Source of the DNA: Acinetobacter sp. BY419
GTDB lineage: Bacteria > Pseudomonadota > Gammaproteobacteria > Pseudomonadales > Moraxellaceae
Length of the DNA: 64,000 nt
Direction: 5' to 3'
Assembly: GCF_019038395.1 (NCBI RefSeq)
Contig: NZ_JAGFXZ010000011.1
Span: forward strand, 22,221-86,220
Both the position numbers and the translations under genes were made by a program. Below the pieces are notes generated by a model. It searched no databases and was not told the origin of the DNA. It saw only the letters and a program-made list of their open reading frames with translations. Every line of letters starts with the position of its first letter. The first letter of the stretch is position 1. Below are positions 20,654 through 29,971 of this stretch, in pieces.

Positions 20654-21721
20654 TTAAGGAATATATTTTTTTACCACACCATCATCAAGCAATTGCTGGA
20701 AATGTTCCACCAGACTTTCTTTGACCGGACGATATTCAATCCCCAGTTCATCTTTGCTCTTTTGCGCACTAAAGTAAATTGGATAGCCCATATTCAGTTC
20801 AACAAACTTCGGGCTAAAACCTGCCAATGGTCCAAAGAGTTTAAAGGCTGCTTTCGGCAACTGATTACGCGGGAACGGGAATTTATTGCCAAAGTGTGCG
20901 CGTAGAATTTGACCCATTTCAAGCAAGCTCAAGCTTTCACTACAAATGATATAACGCCCTTGGGCCTTCGGATCGAATGCAGCACGGAGATGCGCTTCGG
21001 CCACATCTTGCACATCCACGACGCCATTCCACATCGGTGGAACGCCGAGTAGCGTCATGCCATTGGCGAATTGCTGCAAGACTTCGACACTGCCAGATTG
21101 AGTGTTTGGGGTTAGGGATTTGCCAAAGACCAGTGCTGGATTGATACAAACGAGTGTCCAGCGATCCTGTGCTTCTGCCATCTCCCAGGCTTTACGTTCA
21201 GCGGCGACTTTTGAATAGGGATAAGGCTGATGCGTTTCTGAGCTGGTGCTATTCCAGTGTGATTCATCAAAACGATTAGTTTTCGTCTGGAGAATATCGA
21301 TCGCATCGCCATAAGTAGACGCAATACTTGAGGTCACAATTACGCGTTTAACCGAAGCAGTTTGATTTACTGTGTTTAAAACATTTTCAGTGCCTATGAC
21401 GGCAGGTTCAACAATATCTTTCACGGCATCTTTATAATTGGTCACCACAAAAGGTGAGGCCATATGAAAGACAATCTCGCAGCCTTGCATGGCCTCAGCA
21501 AAAGAACCAGGACTCAATAGATTGGCCTGAAATAACTTTAAGCTGCCTGGGCTGCTTTCAGCAATTTTTTCTAAGTGAGCAAAACTTTTATGTTTATTCA
21601 GATCACGCACCGTGGCATGGACAGTGTGCCCCTTTTCGAGTAATTGTTTAATGACCCAACTGGCAATATAGCCTGTGGCGCCTGTAACGAGGATCGGTGT
21701 TGTTGTTGTCTTGGTATTCAT
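20654..21721 (-). CDS. NAD(P)-dependent epimerase/dehydratase family reductase
   Basis: A 355-residue extended short-chain dehydrogenase of the dihydroflavonol-4-reductase/aldehyde reductase type. The cofactor-binding motif is VTGATGYIASWVIKQLL near the N-terminus. The catalytic pair is in YPYSKVAAE (Tyr-x-x-x-Lys), preceded by VTSSIASTYG. The C-terminal substrate domain resembles yeast Gre2-like enzymes that reduce carbonyl compounds; the natural substrate is unknown. ATG at 21721 is chosen because a GAAG element lies just upstream. An in-frame ATG at 21745 has no such element. It is transcribed away from rlmF. Confidence 0.82.
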   Translation of the reverse strand: MNTKTTTTPILVTGATGYIASWVIKQLLEKGHTVHATVRDLNKHKSFAHLEKIAESSPGSLKLFQANLLSPGSFAEAMQGCEIVFHMASPFVVTNYKDAVKDIVEPAVIGTENVLNTVNQTASVKRVIVTSSIASTYGDAIDILQTKTNRFDESHWNSTSSETHQPYPYSKVAAERKAWEMAEAQDRWTLVCINPALVFGKSLTPNTQSGSVEVLQQFANGMTLLGVPPMWNGVVDVQDVAEAHLRAAFDPKAQGRYIICSESLSLLEMGQILRAHFGNKFPFPRNQLPKAAFKLFGPLAGFSPKFVELNMGYPIYFSAQKSKDELGIEYRPVKESLVEHFQQLLDDGVVKKYIP

Positions 21722-22035
21722 ATTCTTCAACTTTAATTGACTCATTTTGTTTGTATCATATTGATCATATTCACTCTTGTCTTCGATTAATTAAAAAATA
21801 GATTTTCATTATTGACTTTCATGTGTTCTAAATGAAGAAGAGATCTCATGTGCACGATGCAAAAAACTATTTTTCGCTTATTTCAAAATGATAAGATTTG
21901 GCGAGTGTGGGACAGACAAATAAAAGGATAGGGTCGTCATCGTGAGTTGAATTCACGTACAATATCGATTCATTTGCAGGTATAGATCCTGCCTTATCAG
22001 ATGATTCTGTTCTCTCGTTGATTATTGGCATACAC
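21722..22035. other. Divergent intergenic region, SDR gene / rlmF
   Basis: AT-rich spacer that must hold promoters for both divergent genes. No repeat, RNA gene or conserved operator was recognised. Confidence 0.4.
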
Positions 22036-23010
22036 ATGGCGCAAGCAAAGAAATCTTTTCCGCAACAAAAATCGGAATTACATGCACGAAATCTGCATCG
22101 TAGTCATTACGATTTTCCTCAGTTAATCAAGCGTTGTCCGGAACTTGCCCCTTTTGTCAGCCCAAATAAATATAACGATCTTTCAGTGGATTTTTCTGAT
22201 CCACACGCTGTGAAAATGCTCAATAAAGCATTGCTCAAGCATTTTTATGGCATTCAATATTGGGATATTCCTCAAGATTTTCTTTGCCCACCTATTCCGG
22301 GTAGAGCCGACTATATCCACTATTTGGCTGACTTGTTGAGTGCCAACAATAAAGGTCAGATCCCAACAGGATACGCAGTTCAAGTGTTAGATATTGGGGT
22401 TGGCGCGAACTGTATTTATCCGATCATTGGTCATCGTAGCTATGGTTGGAAATTTGTCGGCTCAGACATTCATTCTGCATCCGTTAAAAGTGCTCAATGT
22501 ATTGTGCAGGCAAATCCGAACCTAAGTAAGGGGATTCAGATTCGATTGCAGAAGACATCGAACCATATTTTCAACGGTGTAATTAAACCCTCAGATCGTT
22601 TTGATTTGACAATGTGTAACCCGCCATTTCATGCCTCGCAAGATGAAGCAAACGCCACAGCAACTCAAAAATTAAGAAAACTTGGCAAACCGGTTGATCG
22701 GACGAAGGTGGTGTTAAACTTTGGCGGGCAAAAAAACGAGTTATGGTGTGACGGTGGCGAAGAACGCTTTGTCTGTCAGATGGTACAAGAGAGCATACCG
22801 TTTGCTGAGCAATGTCTTTGGTTTAGTACACTCGTTTCCAAGAAAACAACATTGCCTGTGCTCTTAAATGCGTTGCGTAACAGCGGAGCAGTGGATGTGA
22901 AAACCATTAAAATGACGCAGGGGCAAAAAGAGAGCCGTTTTGTTGCTTGGACTTTTCTAGATTCAAAGCAACAGCAAGCGTGGAAAAATGCGCGTTGGAC
23001 TTCAGCTTAA
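22036..23010 (+). CDS. rlmF: 23S rRNA (adenine(1618)-N6)-methyltransferase RlmF
   Basis: A 324-residue enzyme that methylates A1618 of 23S rRNA. The N-terminal region (ELHARNLHRSHYDFPQLI) and the SAM-binding VLDIGVGANCIYPIIG fit the RlmF/METTL16-like family. The catalytic Asn-Pro-Pro-Phe of N6-adenine methylases appears in DLTMCNPPFHAS. The ATG at 22036 gives the conserved N-terminus. A TTG six codons upstream would only add a short unconserved extension. Confidence 0.93.
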   Translation: MAQAKKSFPQQKSELHARNLHRSHYDFPQLIKRCPELAPFVSPNKYNDLSVDFSDPHAVKMLNKALLKHFYGIQYWDIPQDFLCPPIPGRADYIHYLADLLSANNKGQIPTGYAVQVLDIGVGANCIYPIIGHRSYGWKFVGSDIHSASVKSAQCIVQANPNLSKGIQIRLQKTSNHIFNGVIKPSDRFDLTMCNPPFHASQDEANATATQKLRKLGKPVDRTKVVLNFGGQKNELWCDGGEERFVCQMVQESIPFAEQCLWFSTLVSKKTTLPVLLNALRNSGAVDVKTIKMTQGQKESRFVAWTFLDSKQQQAWKNARWTSA

Positions 23011-23035
23011 GCTTATCCTCGCTAGGGATAAGTGC

Positions 23036-23161
23036 ATGAGTAAGATTTTGCTTGTTTATGCGAATGAACAAGTTCAAGTTCGCTTAGATAAAACTGATAC
23101 TGATGCGCTAAGCGTTTGTTATTTGATTGGCATACAGTTCAGTGAAGATATGCCACCATGA
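23036..23161 (+). CDS. Possible small ORF, 41 residues
   Basis: An ATG-initiated frame just after rlmF encodes MSKILLVYANEQVQVRLDKT and continues to 41 residues. It follows a hairpin (CTTATCC/GGATAAG, 23009-23029) whose 3' arm would supply only a weak GGATAAG ribosome site. It matches no family I recognise and may be chance. Confidence 0.2.
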   Translation: MSKILLVYANEQVQVRLDKTDTDALSVCYLIGIQFSEDMPP

Positions 23162-23398
23162 TTTTAAATCTAGTTACAAAAAACCAATACGCTATAAAAG
23201 TACCTTGATCCTGTTAATCTAAGTTAGGTACTGAGTGCAACATGTTGTTTTCTAAATGGGAATTATGTGGCTTGGAGGTGTAAATGCAAGTACTTCTCAT
23301 TATAATTTTATAAAAATCATATATTTACGAAATATTTATTTTGCATTCAGTTCGGCTTTTCTTCATAATAAGTCTATAAATGCTTGGGAGTGATAAAA
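23162..23398. other. bfr upstream region
   Basis: AT-rich spacer with the bfr promoter region and a GGGAG ribosome site at 23386-23390. No convincing Fur box was identified by eye. Confidence 0.4.
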
Positions 23399-23863
23399 AT
23401 GCGCGGTAATCTAGAAGTCGTAGCTTATTTAAATATGTTGATCGGTGGCGAACTGTCTGCGCGTGATCAATATTTAATTCACTCTCGTATGTATGAAGAT
23501 TGGGGCTTAAGCAAAATCTTTGAACGTATCGATCATGAGATGCAAGAAGAAACCGCACACGCAGATGCGCTCATTCGTCGGGTTTTGTTCCTTGAGGGCA
23601 CACCCAATATGAACCGAGATGACATTAACGTGGGTCATGATGTGGTGAGCTGTTTAAAGGCAGATTTGGCATTGGAATATCATGTACGTGAAAAATTAGC
23701 ACAAGGCGTTAAACTCTGTGAAGAAAAAGGCGATTACGTAACACGTGATATGCTGCGTCAGCAAATGTCAGATACTGAAGAAGATCATACCTATTGGCTC
23801 GAGAAACAATTAGGTTTAATCGAACTGATCGGCCTGCAAAATTATATTCAGTCACAGATGTAA
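23399..23863 (+). CDS. bfr: Bacterioferritin
   Basis: A 154-residue iron-storage protein that forms a 24-subunit shell. The diiron ferroxidase ligands are recognisable on the four-helix bundle: Glu in [11 protein letters not shown], Glu and His in [12 protein letters not shown], Glu in [10 protein letters not shown], and Glu and His in [11 protein letters not shown]. Met in the DHEMQ segment is at the haem-ligand position of bacterioferritins. The ATG at 23399 gives the standard N-terminus and has GGGAG upstream. The gene sits beside the TonB block, a tempting but unproven iron link. Confidence 0.95.
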   Translation: MRGNLEVVAYLNMLIGGELSARDQYLIHSRMYEDWGLSKIFERIDHEMQEETAHADALIRRVLFLEGTPNMNRDDINVGHDVVSCLKADLALEYHVREKLAQGVKLCEEKGDYVTRDMLRQQMSDTEEDHTYWLEKQLGLIELIGLQNYIQSQM

Positions 23864-23876
23864 AACCGGATGAATT

Positions 23877-23904
23877 AAAAAACCCAGCATGCGCTGGGTT
23901 TTTT
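23877..23904. terminator. Bidirectional terminator between bfr and exbD
   Basis: AAAAAACCCAGC pairs with GCTGGGTTTTTT around loop ATGC. It serves the converging bfr and exbD transcripts. Confidence 0.9.
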
Positions 23905-23920
23905 AATATGTTGTAAATAA

Positions 23921-24337
23921 TTAGTTGTTATTACTCATAATTCCAATTTTTTTGACATCCAGACGTTGTGCTGCTGCCATCACCATCGCGATATGCTTGT
24001 ATTCAGTAGTACGATCCGCTTTGATTTTAATCTGGTCCTGATCTGCCTTTCTGGCCACTATCTGAAAAAGCACTTCCAGAGCCTGAGGGCTTGCTACGGG
24101 CTGTTCATTCCAGAAAATCTTGCCTTGTGCATCGAGACGTAATTCCACCAGCTCAGGCGGTTTTTCATCTGTTACAGGCGGGGTTCCATTCGGCAGATCG
24201 ATATTAATCGAGTTATTTGGTAACGGAATCGTGATAATAAACATAATCAACAAGACCAGCATGACATCAATCAGTGGGGTCATGTTGACATCTAACATTA
24301 CATCATCATCTTGATTTGAACCAACATTCATACCCAT
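23921..24337 (-). CDS. exbD: ExbD/TolR-family protein (second of pair)
   Basis: A 138-residue protein with one membrane helix near the N-terminus (VNMTPLIDVMLVLLIMFIITIPLP), containing the conserved Asp that carries protons in the ExbB-ExbD motor. A periplasmic ExbD domain follows (KIKADRTTEYKHIAMVMAAAQ). It is the last gene of a minus-strand run tonB-exbB-exbD-exbD, 21 bases after the first exbD. Paired exbD genes are known in several proteobacteria; the second is often needed only for some substrates. Confidence 0.93.
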   Translation of the reverse strand: MGMNVGSNQDDDVMLDVNMTPLIDVMLVLLIMFIITIPLPNNSINIDLPNGTPPVTDEKPPELVELRLDAQGKIFWNEQPVASPQALEVLFQIVARKADQDQIKIKADRTTEYKHIAMVMAAAQRLDVKKIGIMSNNN

Positions 24338-24358
24338 AAACTTAATCCTTCTTTGTGC

Positions 24359-24787
24359 TTAAGGTGTAGCGGGCGGAGTGGTGACAAAAGCAATTTTGCC
24401 AATACCGGCCTGTTGGGTGGTGCTAATAACCTGATCAATCGCCTCATAAGGTGTTAACTGGTCCCCACGAATATGCACCTCAGGCTGAGGCGTCTTTTGT
24501 GCCTCGGCCTGTAAGCGGGTTAATAAAACTGTTTTATCTGCGATATAGATTTCGTTCCAGAAAATATCGCCAGCTTTATTGACTGCCAGCTGAACATTTT
24601 CTGGTTTGGTTTCATACGGTACATTTCTTTCTTCGGGTAGATCGACAGGTACGGTATGAATGGCAACCGGTACAGTAATCAGGAAGATAATGAGCAGAAC
24701 CAGCATAATATCAACCAAAGGTGTGGTATTAATGGTACCAATTACCTCATCATCATCGCTGTCGTTTGAATTGACCATCATTCCCAT
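24359..24787 (-). CDS. exbD: ExbD/TolR-family protein (first of pair)
   Basis: A 142-residue ExbD paralogue. The membrane helix INTTPLVDIMLVLLIIFLITVPV carries the conserved Asp, and the periplasmic domain includes VHIRGDQLTPYEAID. It differs clearly from its downstream neighbour, including a VPVDLPEERN segment in place of NIDLPNGTPP, so this is an old duplication. It starts 16 bases after exbB. Confidence 0.93.
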   Translation of the reverse strand: MGMMVNSNDSDDDEVIGTINTTPLVDIMLVLLIIFLITVPVAIHTVPVDLPEERNVPYETKPENVQLAVNKAGDIFWNEIYIADKTVLLTRLQAEAQKTPQPEVHIRGDQLTPYEAIDQVISTTQQAGIGKIAFVTTPPATP

Positions 24788-24803
24788 GGCTGATACCTCA
24801 CTC

Positions 24804-25694
24804 TTACTTCACGTCACGATTAACAGGGTTATTGGTGGTGATTTCACCGCTGAGTAATACCGCGTGCAAATCAGAACCAAAAGTACGCACTTCTTCCATG
24901 ACCGCTTTATTCCGGCGAGTTAACCAGTTGTAGCCGAGTACTGCCGGTACTGCGACTGCCAGACCGATTGCAGTCATGATCAGTGCCTCACCAACTGGAC
25001 CTGCCACTTTATCAATCGAAGCCTGACCAGAAACACCAATCGCGGTAAGCGCGTGGTAAATCCCCCAAACCGTACCAAACAGGCCAACAAAGGGTGCAGT
25101 AGAACCGACTGTCGCAAGGAAGGCCAGACCGCCACTCAGATGGTTCTGGATTTTGTCGATTGCACGGGAAATTGAGATAGTGACCCAGGTGTTGAAATCA
25201 ATACGCTCAAGTAAATTGCCACCATGATTTTTGGTTGACTTGATGCCTTTTTCCGCAATAAAACGGTAGACGCTGGCTTCATCCAGATTCTCGGTAGCAT
25301 TATCCAGAGAAGAGGACTCCCAGAAGGTATTTTCAGCTTGCTTGGCCTGTTTGCGTATTTTGCCTTGTTGCAGGGATTTGCTGATCATGATGTACCAGGT
25401 GCCGATCGACATGATTAATAGAATAAACAGGGTAATCTTTGAAACAATATCACCTTCTCTCCACATGGCTTCCAATCCATAAGGATTATAAGCTGGCTCT
25501 TCGGCTACGGGTTCAGCCGGAAGTGGTGGCGGGGTGGGTGTTGCCGCTGTTGCAGCTGTTGTTTCAGTGACTGCACTTGTATTTGGCGTAGCCGACTGTT
25601 CTGCAAAAACTGCTTGCAAAGGCAATAATGTACTGATGGCAATTACACCGGCAGCGGTCATATTTTTTAAAGGTTTTAGTGATTTTTTCATCAT
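24804..25694 (-). CDS. exbB: MotA/TolQ/ExbB proton channel protein
   Basis: A 296-residue protein. It has an N-terminal signal-like helix with Ala-rich spacing (to about residue 32), a low-complexity Ala/Thr/Pro stretch (about 33-65), then the three-helix ExbB core. The core includes FLATVGSTAPFVGLFGTVWGIYHAL and the C-terminal membrane pair ALIMTAIGLAVAVPAVLGYNWL. ExbB forms the pentameric proton channel that drives TonB. The extended N-terminus with a signal peptide is seen in the longer ExbB forms. It lies between tonB and exbD. Confidence 0.93.
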   Translation of the reverse strand: MMKKSLKPLKNMTAAGVIAISTLLPLQAVFAEQSATPNTSAVTETTAATAATPTPPPLPAEPVAEEPAYNPYGLEAMWREGDIVSKITLFILLIMSIGTWYIMISKSLQQGKIRKQAKQAENTFWESSSLDNATENLDEASVYRFIAEKGIKSTKNHGGNLLERIDFNTWVTISISRAIDKIQNHLSGGLAFLATVGSTAPFVGLFGTVWGIYHALTAIGVSGQASIDKVAGPVGEALIMTAIGLAVAVPAVLGYNWLTRRNKAVMEEVRTFGSDLHAVLLSGEITTNNPVNRDVK

Positions 25695-25730
25695 GGATCT
25701 CCTGATTTTTTTCTTTATCTGTTGTATCTG

Positions 25731-26438
25731 TTAGTCAAGGCTAAATTCATATGGAATTTCATACCAGGATGCTTGTGGCTCGCCATTTTTCATAGCTGGC
25801 TTGAATGTACATAAGCTAAATGCTTTAGAGGCAGCACGGTCTAAGGTGCGGTCACCACTAGAACGTTTTACTTTTGCTTCTTGAACGTTTCCTGTTGCAT
25901 CAACAAATACGGAAATTACTACCTCGCCCGTAATTTCACTCATTGCTGCTTCACGAGGGTAGGGAGGTTTTTTACATCCAGCTTCACCTTCAGAAACACC
26001 ACGAGTGACTCCAGAAGGCTGAGGTGGAGCTGGTGCTGGAGCGGCTGCGACAACAGGAGCCGGGGCTGCTACTGGACTTGGCGAAGGACTTGCTGCAACA
26101 GGTATAGGTACTGCAACAGTTGTTGGTTGAGTCGGCGTTGGAAGTGTTTTCTGTACAGGAACTACTTTTTCAACCGGTTTCACCTCAGGCACTTGTGCCA
26201 CTTTCTCCACTATTTTGGGTGGTTCAGGTGGTGTTTCTTTTGGTGGTTCAGGTTCAGGCGGCTTAATATCCTGAATGATCATCAGCTCTACCGGCTGTTC
26301 TGACGGCTTTATTATTTCTTTTGCCATACCAGCTATCAGCACCAGGCCCACCAGAATATGCAATAAAACCACCACCCCAATACCAGTCAGTTTTTTGGCG
26401 GAGTTTTTTTCTAAGTCTTCAAACTTTGTGCCCATCAT
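25731..26438 (-). CDS. tonB: TonB energy-transducing protein
   Basis: A 235-residue protein. A short cytoplasmic start and one membrane helix (about residues 19-40, LTGIGVVVLLHILVGLVLIAG) with the conserved membrane His lead into a Pro/Glu/Val-rich periplasmic spacer. The C-terminal TonB domain includes YPREAAMSEITGEVVISVFVD and the late SLCTFKPAMKNGEPQ. It links the ExbB-ExbD motor to outer-membrane receptors. It is the first gene of the motor operon, 146 bases downstream of a receptor gene on the same strand, which suggests a dedicated TonB system. Confidence 0.93.
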   Translation of the reverse strand: MMGTKFEDLEKNSAKKLTGIGVVVLLHILVGLVLIAGMAKEIIKPSEQPVELMIIQDIKPPEPEPPKETPPEPPKIVEKVAQVPEVKPVEKVVPVQKTLPTPTQPTTVAVPIPVAASPSPSPVAAPAPVVAAAPAPAPPQPSGVTRGVSEGEAGCKKPPYPREAAMSEITGEVVISVFVDATGNVQEAKVKRSSGDRTLDRAASKAFSLCTFKPAMKNGEPQASWYEIPYEFSLD

Positions 26439-26584
26439 GACTCCTAGAATTTAAGACAAACAGGAAATAGTGCACTGATGAGAAAATTGTTTTTAGTTAC
26501 AGGCAGCATTATTTTTTGTTTGACCAAAATTAAACGGGGAAAACTGCAAACACCGCTTGGCAGCAGTGTTTGCGAAGTGATTAA

Positions 26585-29251
26585 TTAAAAGAATTTATAG
26601 GTACCGCGTAAGAAGTAGCTACGGCCTGTAGGGTCACCATGACGCGGGTCATAACCATATTGCGCATTGTTGGTTGCATCGGAAGCAGGTGGCTCTTTAT
26701 CAAACATATTCTTGATACCTGCAGTCAGTTCAAGGTTCTTGAACCCTTTATATGTTCCTGCAAAGTTGTAGACCATCCATGCACCTACATCACGTGTTTC
26801 CGAAAAATCTTCATATCCACGGACATACTGTTGCTCTAACAACATTCTCCAGTTTTCATAAGTCCAGTTCACATTGGCAATATGTTTCCAGCGAACGACT
26901 GCTGGATCATCATAAATACCTACGTAATCTTCCCATTCACCACCTGGTTCTATTTGGTAATCCATTTTGATGACATAAGTCCCATCAATTCCGAAACCAA
27001 AACGGCCAGTCGCGGTCATTGGGGTTAAATAGTTCAGGCTGAGGTCAATCCCTTGAGTTTTTAGGCCACCCATATTTTGTAAGGTAGTGTCTAAATACTG
27101 GATACGGCCATCTGGTGCATAAACAATCAGGTTGCCATAGCGATTAAGATCATCAAAAATCATATCCGGGCTGATTGTGCCGACCAGATCTTCGATTTTA
27201 ATGTTGTAGTAATCAGCTGTGAAAACTAGGTTCTTGATTGGCTCGTAGACAAAACCGGCAGTATAAGAAGTCGACTCTTCAGGTTGTAAGTCTGGGTTGC
27301 CACCTTGTTTACGCTTGAATTGCATACCGCACTGATCGGCAAACTGGATGTTGTTCGGTGTGCCATCAGCATTACAAAAACGCGGGTTATTGAAAGGTGC
27401 ACTGGTATAGGTTTCACTTTGCGGAGAGTTGATTTCCCATAAGCTCGGCGCACGGAAACCTGTGCTATAAGAAGTACGGAACATCAGCTCTTTTACCGGT
27501 TCCCAACGTAGCGAGGCTTTTGGATTGAAAGAATCTCCAAAGTCGCTATAGTCATCATAACGTGCAGCAAGTTGAGCTTCTAACCCGGCTACGATTGGTA
27601 CGTGAAATTCAGTAAATATTGCAGTGATATCGCGATCACCTTTACTGATTGGTTTGTCCGGGTCTATACCACTGCCTGGCACCTGACGGACAAGATCGGA
27701 ATTCACTTTAGCTTCCCAGTCCTGGGTAGTGTAACTAGCACCCAATGCAAAACCGACATCGCCTGCAGGCAATTCATAGATAGGACGGCTTAGAGTGAAA
27801 TCCACGGTAGTTGAATCTAGCGTTGCCTGATTCGTCGGACCTGCGACATCAAAAGTAGACCATTTTCCGGCATCTTCTGGTGCTTGAGGGCCAAATGGAT
27901 TGAGTGTGCCATCGTTCAAAGCTGCCTGGACTCTACTTTGGTTTAAATAGCCACTGACGAAATTATCAGTCGCTTCGCCTTTGGCATAAGTTACACCACC
28001 GTTGAGGTCCCAGCCGTAGGCTTCACCTTCGATTCCCGCAAAGATCCGGTTGGATTCATTCTCTGATTTAGATACACGGTTACCGGCTTGAGAACGTAAA
28101 TAAAGTGTTGAGGTCGGACCTGTGAGGCCAGCAATATCTGGGGTAATTCCTTGACCCGGATAGTATTTGCTGGTGCTTGGAATAGTCAGGCTACCACCCC
28201 ATACATCGGGTGCAATAGAAGTGGTTACATCACTTTTAGTGTAAACATATTCAGCGACCGCATTTAACGAATCGGTGAGTTTTAAGGTACCTCTCGCTAA
28301 AGCGGAAAAGGTTTCTTCATCCGGGGTAATGCCGATTAATGCTTGTGTATTTAGCAGGCAACGTGAACCAGAGATAAACGTATTTGGTGCATTATTACAG
28401 TTCTGATTGATATAAGGGTTAACTATGCCTACGCCTGGATTTGACAGGTTGGCTGGGAAGCCAGCAGTTGAGCCGATCGCCATACCTAATTCAGGAATCA
28501 GACCACCACGACGGCTAACTTTACGATCTTTCGCCATGATCATATCGGACGTACGATAATCGATTACCCCATATACGTTGAATCCTTGCTCGTCCAGATC
28601 ACCATAACCACCGAAGATGGAAACATCATATTCGTCGCCATTCTTGTGTTCAGGTAATAGAAGTCCGCCAGACACGCCGAAACCTTGATATTCTCTCTTG
28701 AGAATGAAGTTGATTACCCCGGCAATTGCATCTGCACCATAAACCGCAGAAGCGCCATCGCGCAGAACTTCGATACGGTCGACCATAGCAAGTGGAATGA
28801 TATTCAGGTTAACTTCAGAAGTACTGAACGGACTGTTGGCCAGACGGCGACCATTTAATAAAATCAGGGTCTTATCGGTACCAATACCACGAAGGTTGGC
28901 AGAAGAGCCTGAAGTATTACTTTTACCAATATTCTGGGATACCGCAAAACCGGCCTGATTGGCGCTGACCCTATTAAGTGCTTCCTCAACAGTGGTGACC
29001 CCCTGATTCACCAGATCTTCAACTTTAAGTACAGTAATTGGCGATGCACTTTGTGCAGCTACCCCTTTAATAGATGAACCCGTCACTGTCACTTTTTGAA
29101 CCTTGGTGGGTTGCGTGGCGGAGTTTTCTGGTTCATCGGCTGCATGTGCTAAAGACAAACACATCATACTTAAGGTAAGCGTACTTAACTTGAGTATTGT
29201 CTTGCCAACTGTTGGAGTCCCCATAGATCCGACTAGTCTGTTTATTTTCAT
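26585..29251 (-). CDS. TonB-dependent outer-membrane receptor
   Basis: An 888-residue receptor. It has a signal peptide (ending near CLSLAHAADE), a TonB-box-like stretch (KVQKVTVTGSSIKG), a plug domain (ALNRVSANQAGF ... LRGIGTDKTLILLNGRRLA ... VDRIEVLRDGASAVYGADAIAGVINFI), and a C-terminal 22-strand barrel ending YFLRGTYKFF with the terminal Phe of outer-membrane proteins. The start at 29251 is preceded by AAAGGTG. The plug type (LNGRRLA, VYGADAIAGVINFI) belongs to the branch often linked to carbohydrate or peptide substrates rather than siderophores; this is an inference from family resemblance. It lies beside tonB and opposite a peptide ABC operon. Confidence 0.93.
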   Translation of the reverse strand: MKINRLVGSMGTPTVGKTILKLSTLTLSMMCLSLAHAADEPENSATQPTKVQKVTVTGSSIKGVAAQSASPITVLKVEDLVNQGVTTVEEALNRVSANQAGFAVSQNIGKSNTSGSSANLRGIGTDKTLILLNGRRLANSPFSTSEVNLNIIPLAMVDRIEVLRDGASAVYGADAIAGVINFILKREYQGFGVSGGLLLPEHKNGDEYDVSIFGGYGDLDEQGFNVYGVIDYRTSDMIMAKDRKVSRRGGLIPELGMAIGSTAGFPANLSNPGVGIVNPYINQNCNNAPNTFISGSRCLLNTQALIGITPDEETFSALARGTLKLTDSLNAVAEYVYTKSDVTTSIAPDVWGGSLTIPSTSKYYPGQGITPDIAGLTGPTSTLYLRSQAGNRVSKSENESNRIFAGIEGEAYGWDLNGGVTYAKGEATDNFVSGYLNQSRVQAALNDGTLNPFGPQAPEDAGKWSTFDVAGPTNQATLDSTTVDFTLSRPIYELPAGDVGFALGASYTTQDWEAKVNSDLVRQVPGSGIDPDKPISKGDRDITAIFTEFHVPIVAGLEAQLAARYDDYSDFGDSFNPKASLRWEPVKELMFRTSYSTGFRAPSLWEINSPQSETYTSAPFNNPRFCNADGTPNNIQFADQCGMQFKRKQGGNPDLQPEESTSYTAGFVYEPIKNLVFTADYYNIKIEDLVGTISPDMIFDDLNRYGNLIVYAPDGRIQYLDTTLQNMGGLKTQGIDLSLNYLTPMTATGRFGFGIDGTYVIKMDYQIEPGGEWEDYVGIYDDPAVVRWKHIANVNWTYENWRMLLEQQYVRGYEDFSETRDVGAWMVYNFAGTYKGFKNLELTAGIKNMFDKEPPASDATNNAQYGYDPRHGDPTGRSYFLRGTYKFF

Positions 29252-29971
29252 CGTAAAGTTCACCTTTCTTGTTGTGTGAAGATAATGCTGTATTCTTTTT
29301 AAGCAAAGCAAGTGCCAAGTTAGCTGTAATTCTTGTAAAAATATTCAATATATTGAGAAATGTTTACTTTATAAGGGGTTATAAAGAAAGAACTTGGTGG
29401 TCAGGGAAAACGGATAAGCTGTATTGGAAGTGATCAGAAAAAATGATATTGCAAATCAGTATTTATTGATTATTGTTGAATATTGTTTGAAAAATATGTG
29501 AACTGGTAGGCATTTTAAAATTCTGTAATGAGGATATGACAGGAGCTAAAGGAAATATTTGTTCAATTATTAAACACATGGTTAGTTGTTAAAAGATAAA
29601 GGTTTATTTTTTTAAATTATAAATGGCTGAATTGAGGTGTGCTATAAAATGACCCATTAGTGAATTATTTTTGTGCAATATTGTGAAAGTCATTGTAGGA
29701 TTAATGCAATAAATACTGCAGATTGTATCTGCGTGCTTTTCCAATTCATTATTATTATAAATGATTAATAAAAATATGTTTTTTGCTGTGAAAAAAAACT
29801 TAATTGTGTGTTAAAGCCTAGAGTGGCATGGAATTAGCTTTCAAACGCTAGAGTCATAAGATAGGTGGAGTGTTAAAAAATAAAAAAACATGAAGCAAAT
29901 CAAAAAGGATAGATGCTTGCAAAAAACCTTAATTATTTTAATGCTTTAAATAAATAGAAATAGGTGGGAAT
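29252..29971. other. Divergent regulatory region, TonB receptor / peptide ABC operon
   Basis: About 720 bases, strongly AT-rich, without a supportable gene. It must hold the promoters of both divergent units. A weak candidate for the plus strand is TTGCAA at 29917-29922 with an AT-rich -10 region about 17 bases later. No clear operator or Fur box was seen. The length is generous for a promoter region and leaves space for complex control or a small RNA. Confidence 0.4.

Noticed and set aside
22867..23035. Hairpin CTTATCC/GGATAAG after rlmF as an intrinsic terminator
   Set aside because: No T run follows the stem, so it was not called a terminator.
25881..26303. 140-codon plus-strand frame inside tonB
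   Set aside because: Complement of the Pro/Glu/Val-rich TonB spacer; its Trp/Arg/Ser-rich composition is an artefact of this.
23399..29251. bfr plus TonB block as an iron-uptake locus
   Set aside because: No Fur box, siderophore gene or iron-specific receptor signature was seen; the neighbouring peptide ABC operon is a better functional partner.
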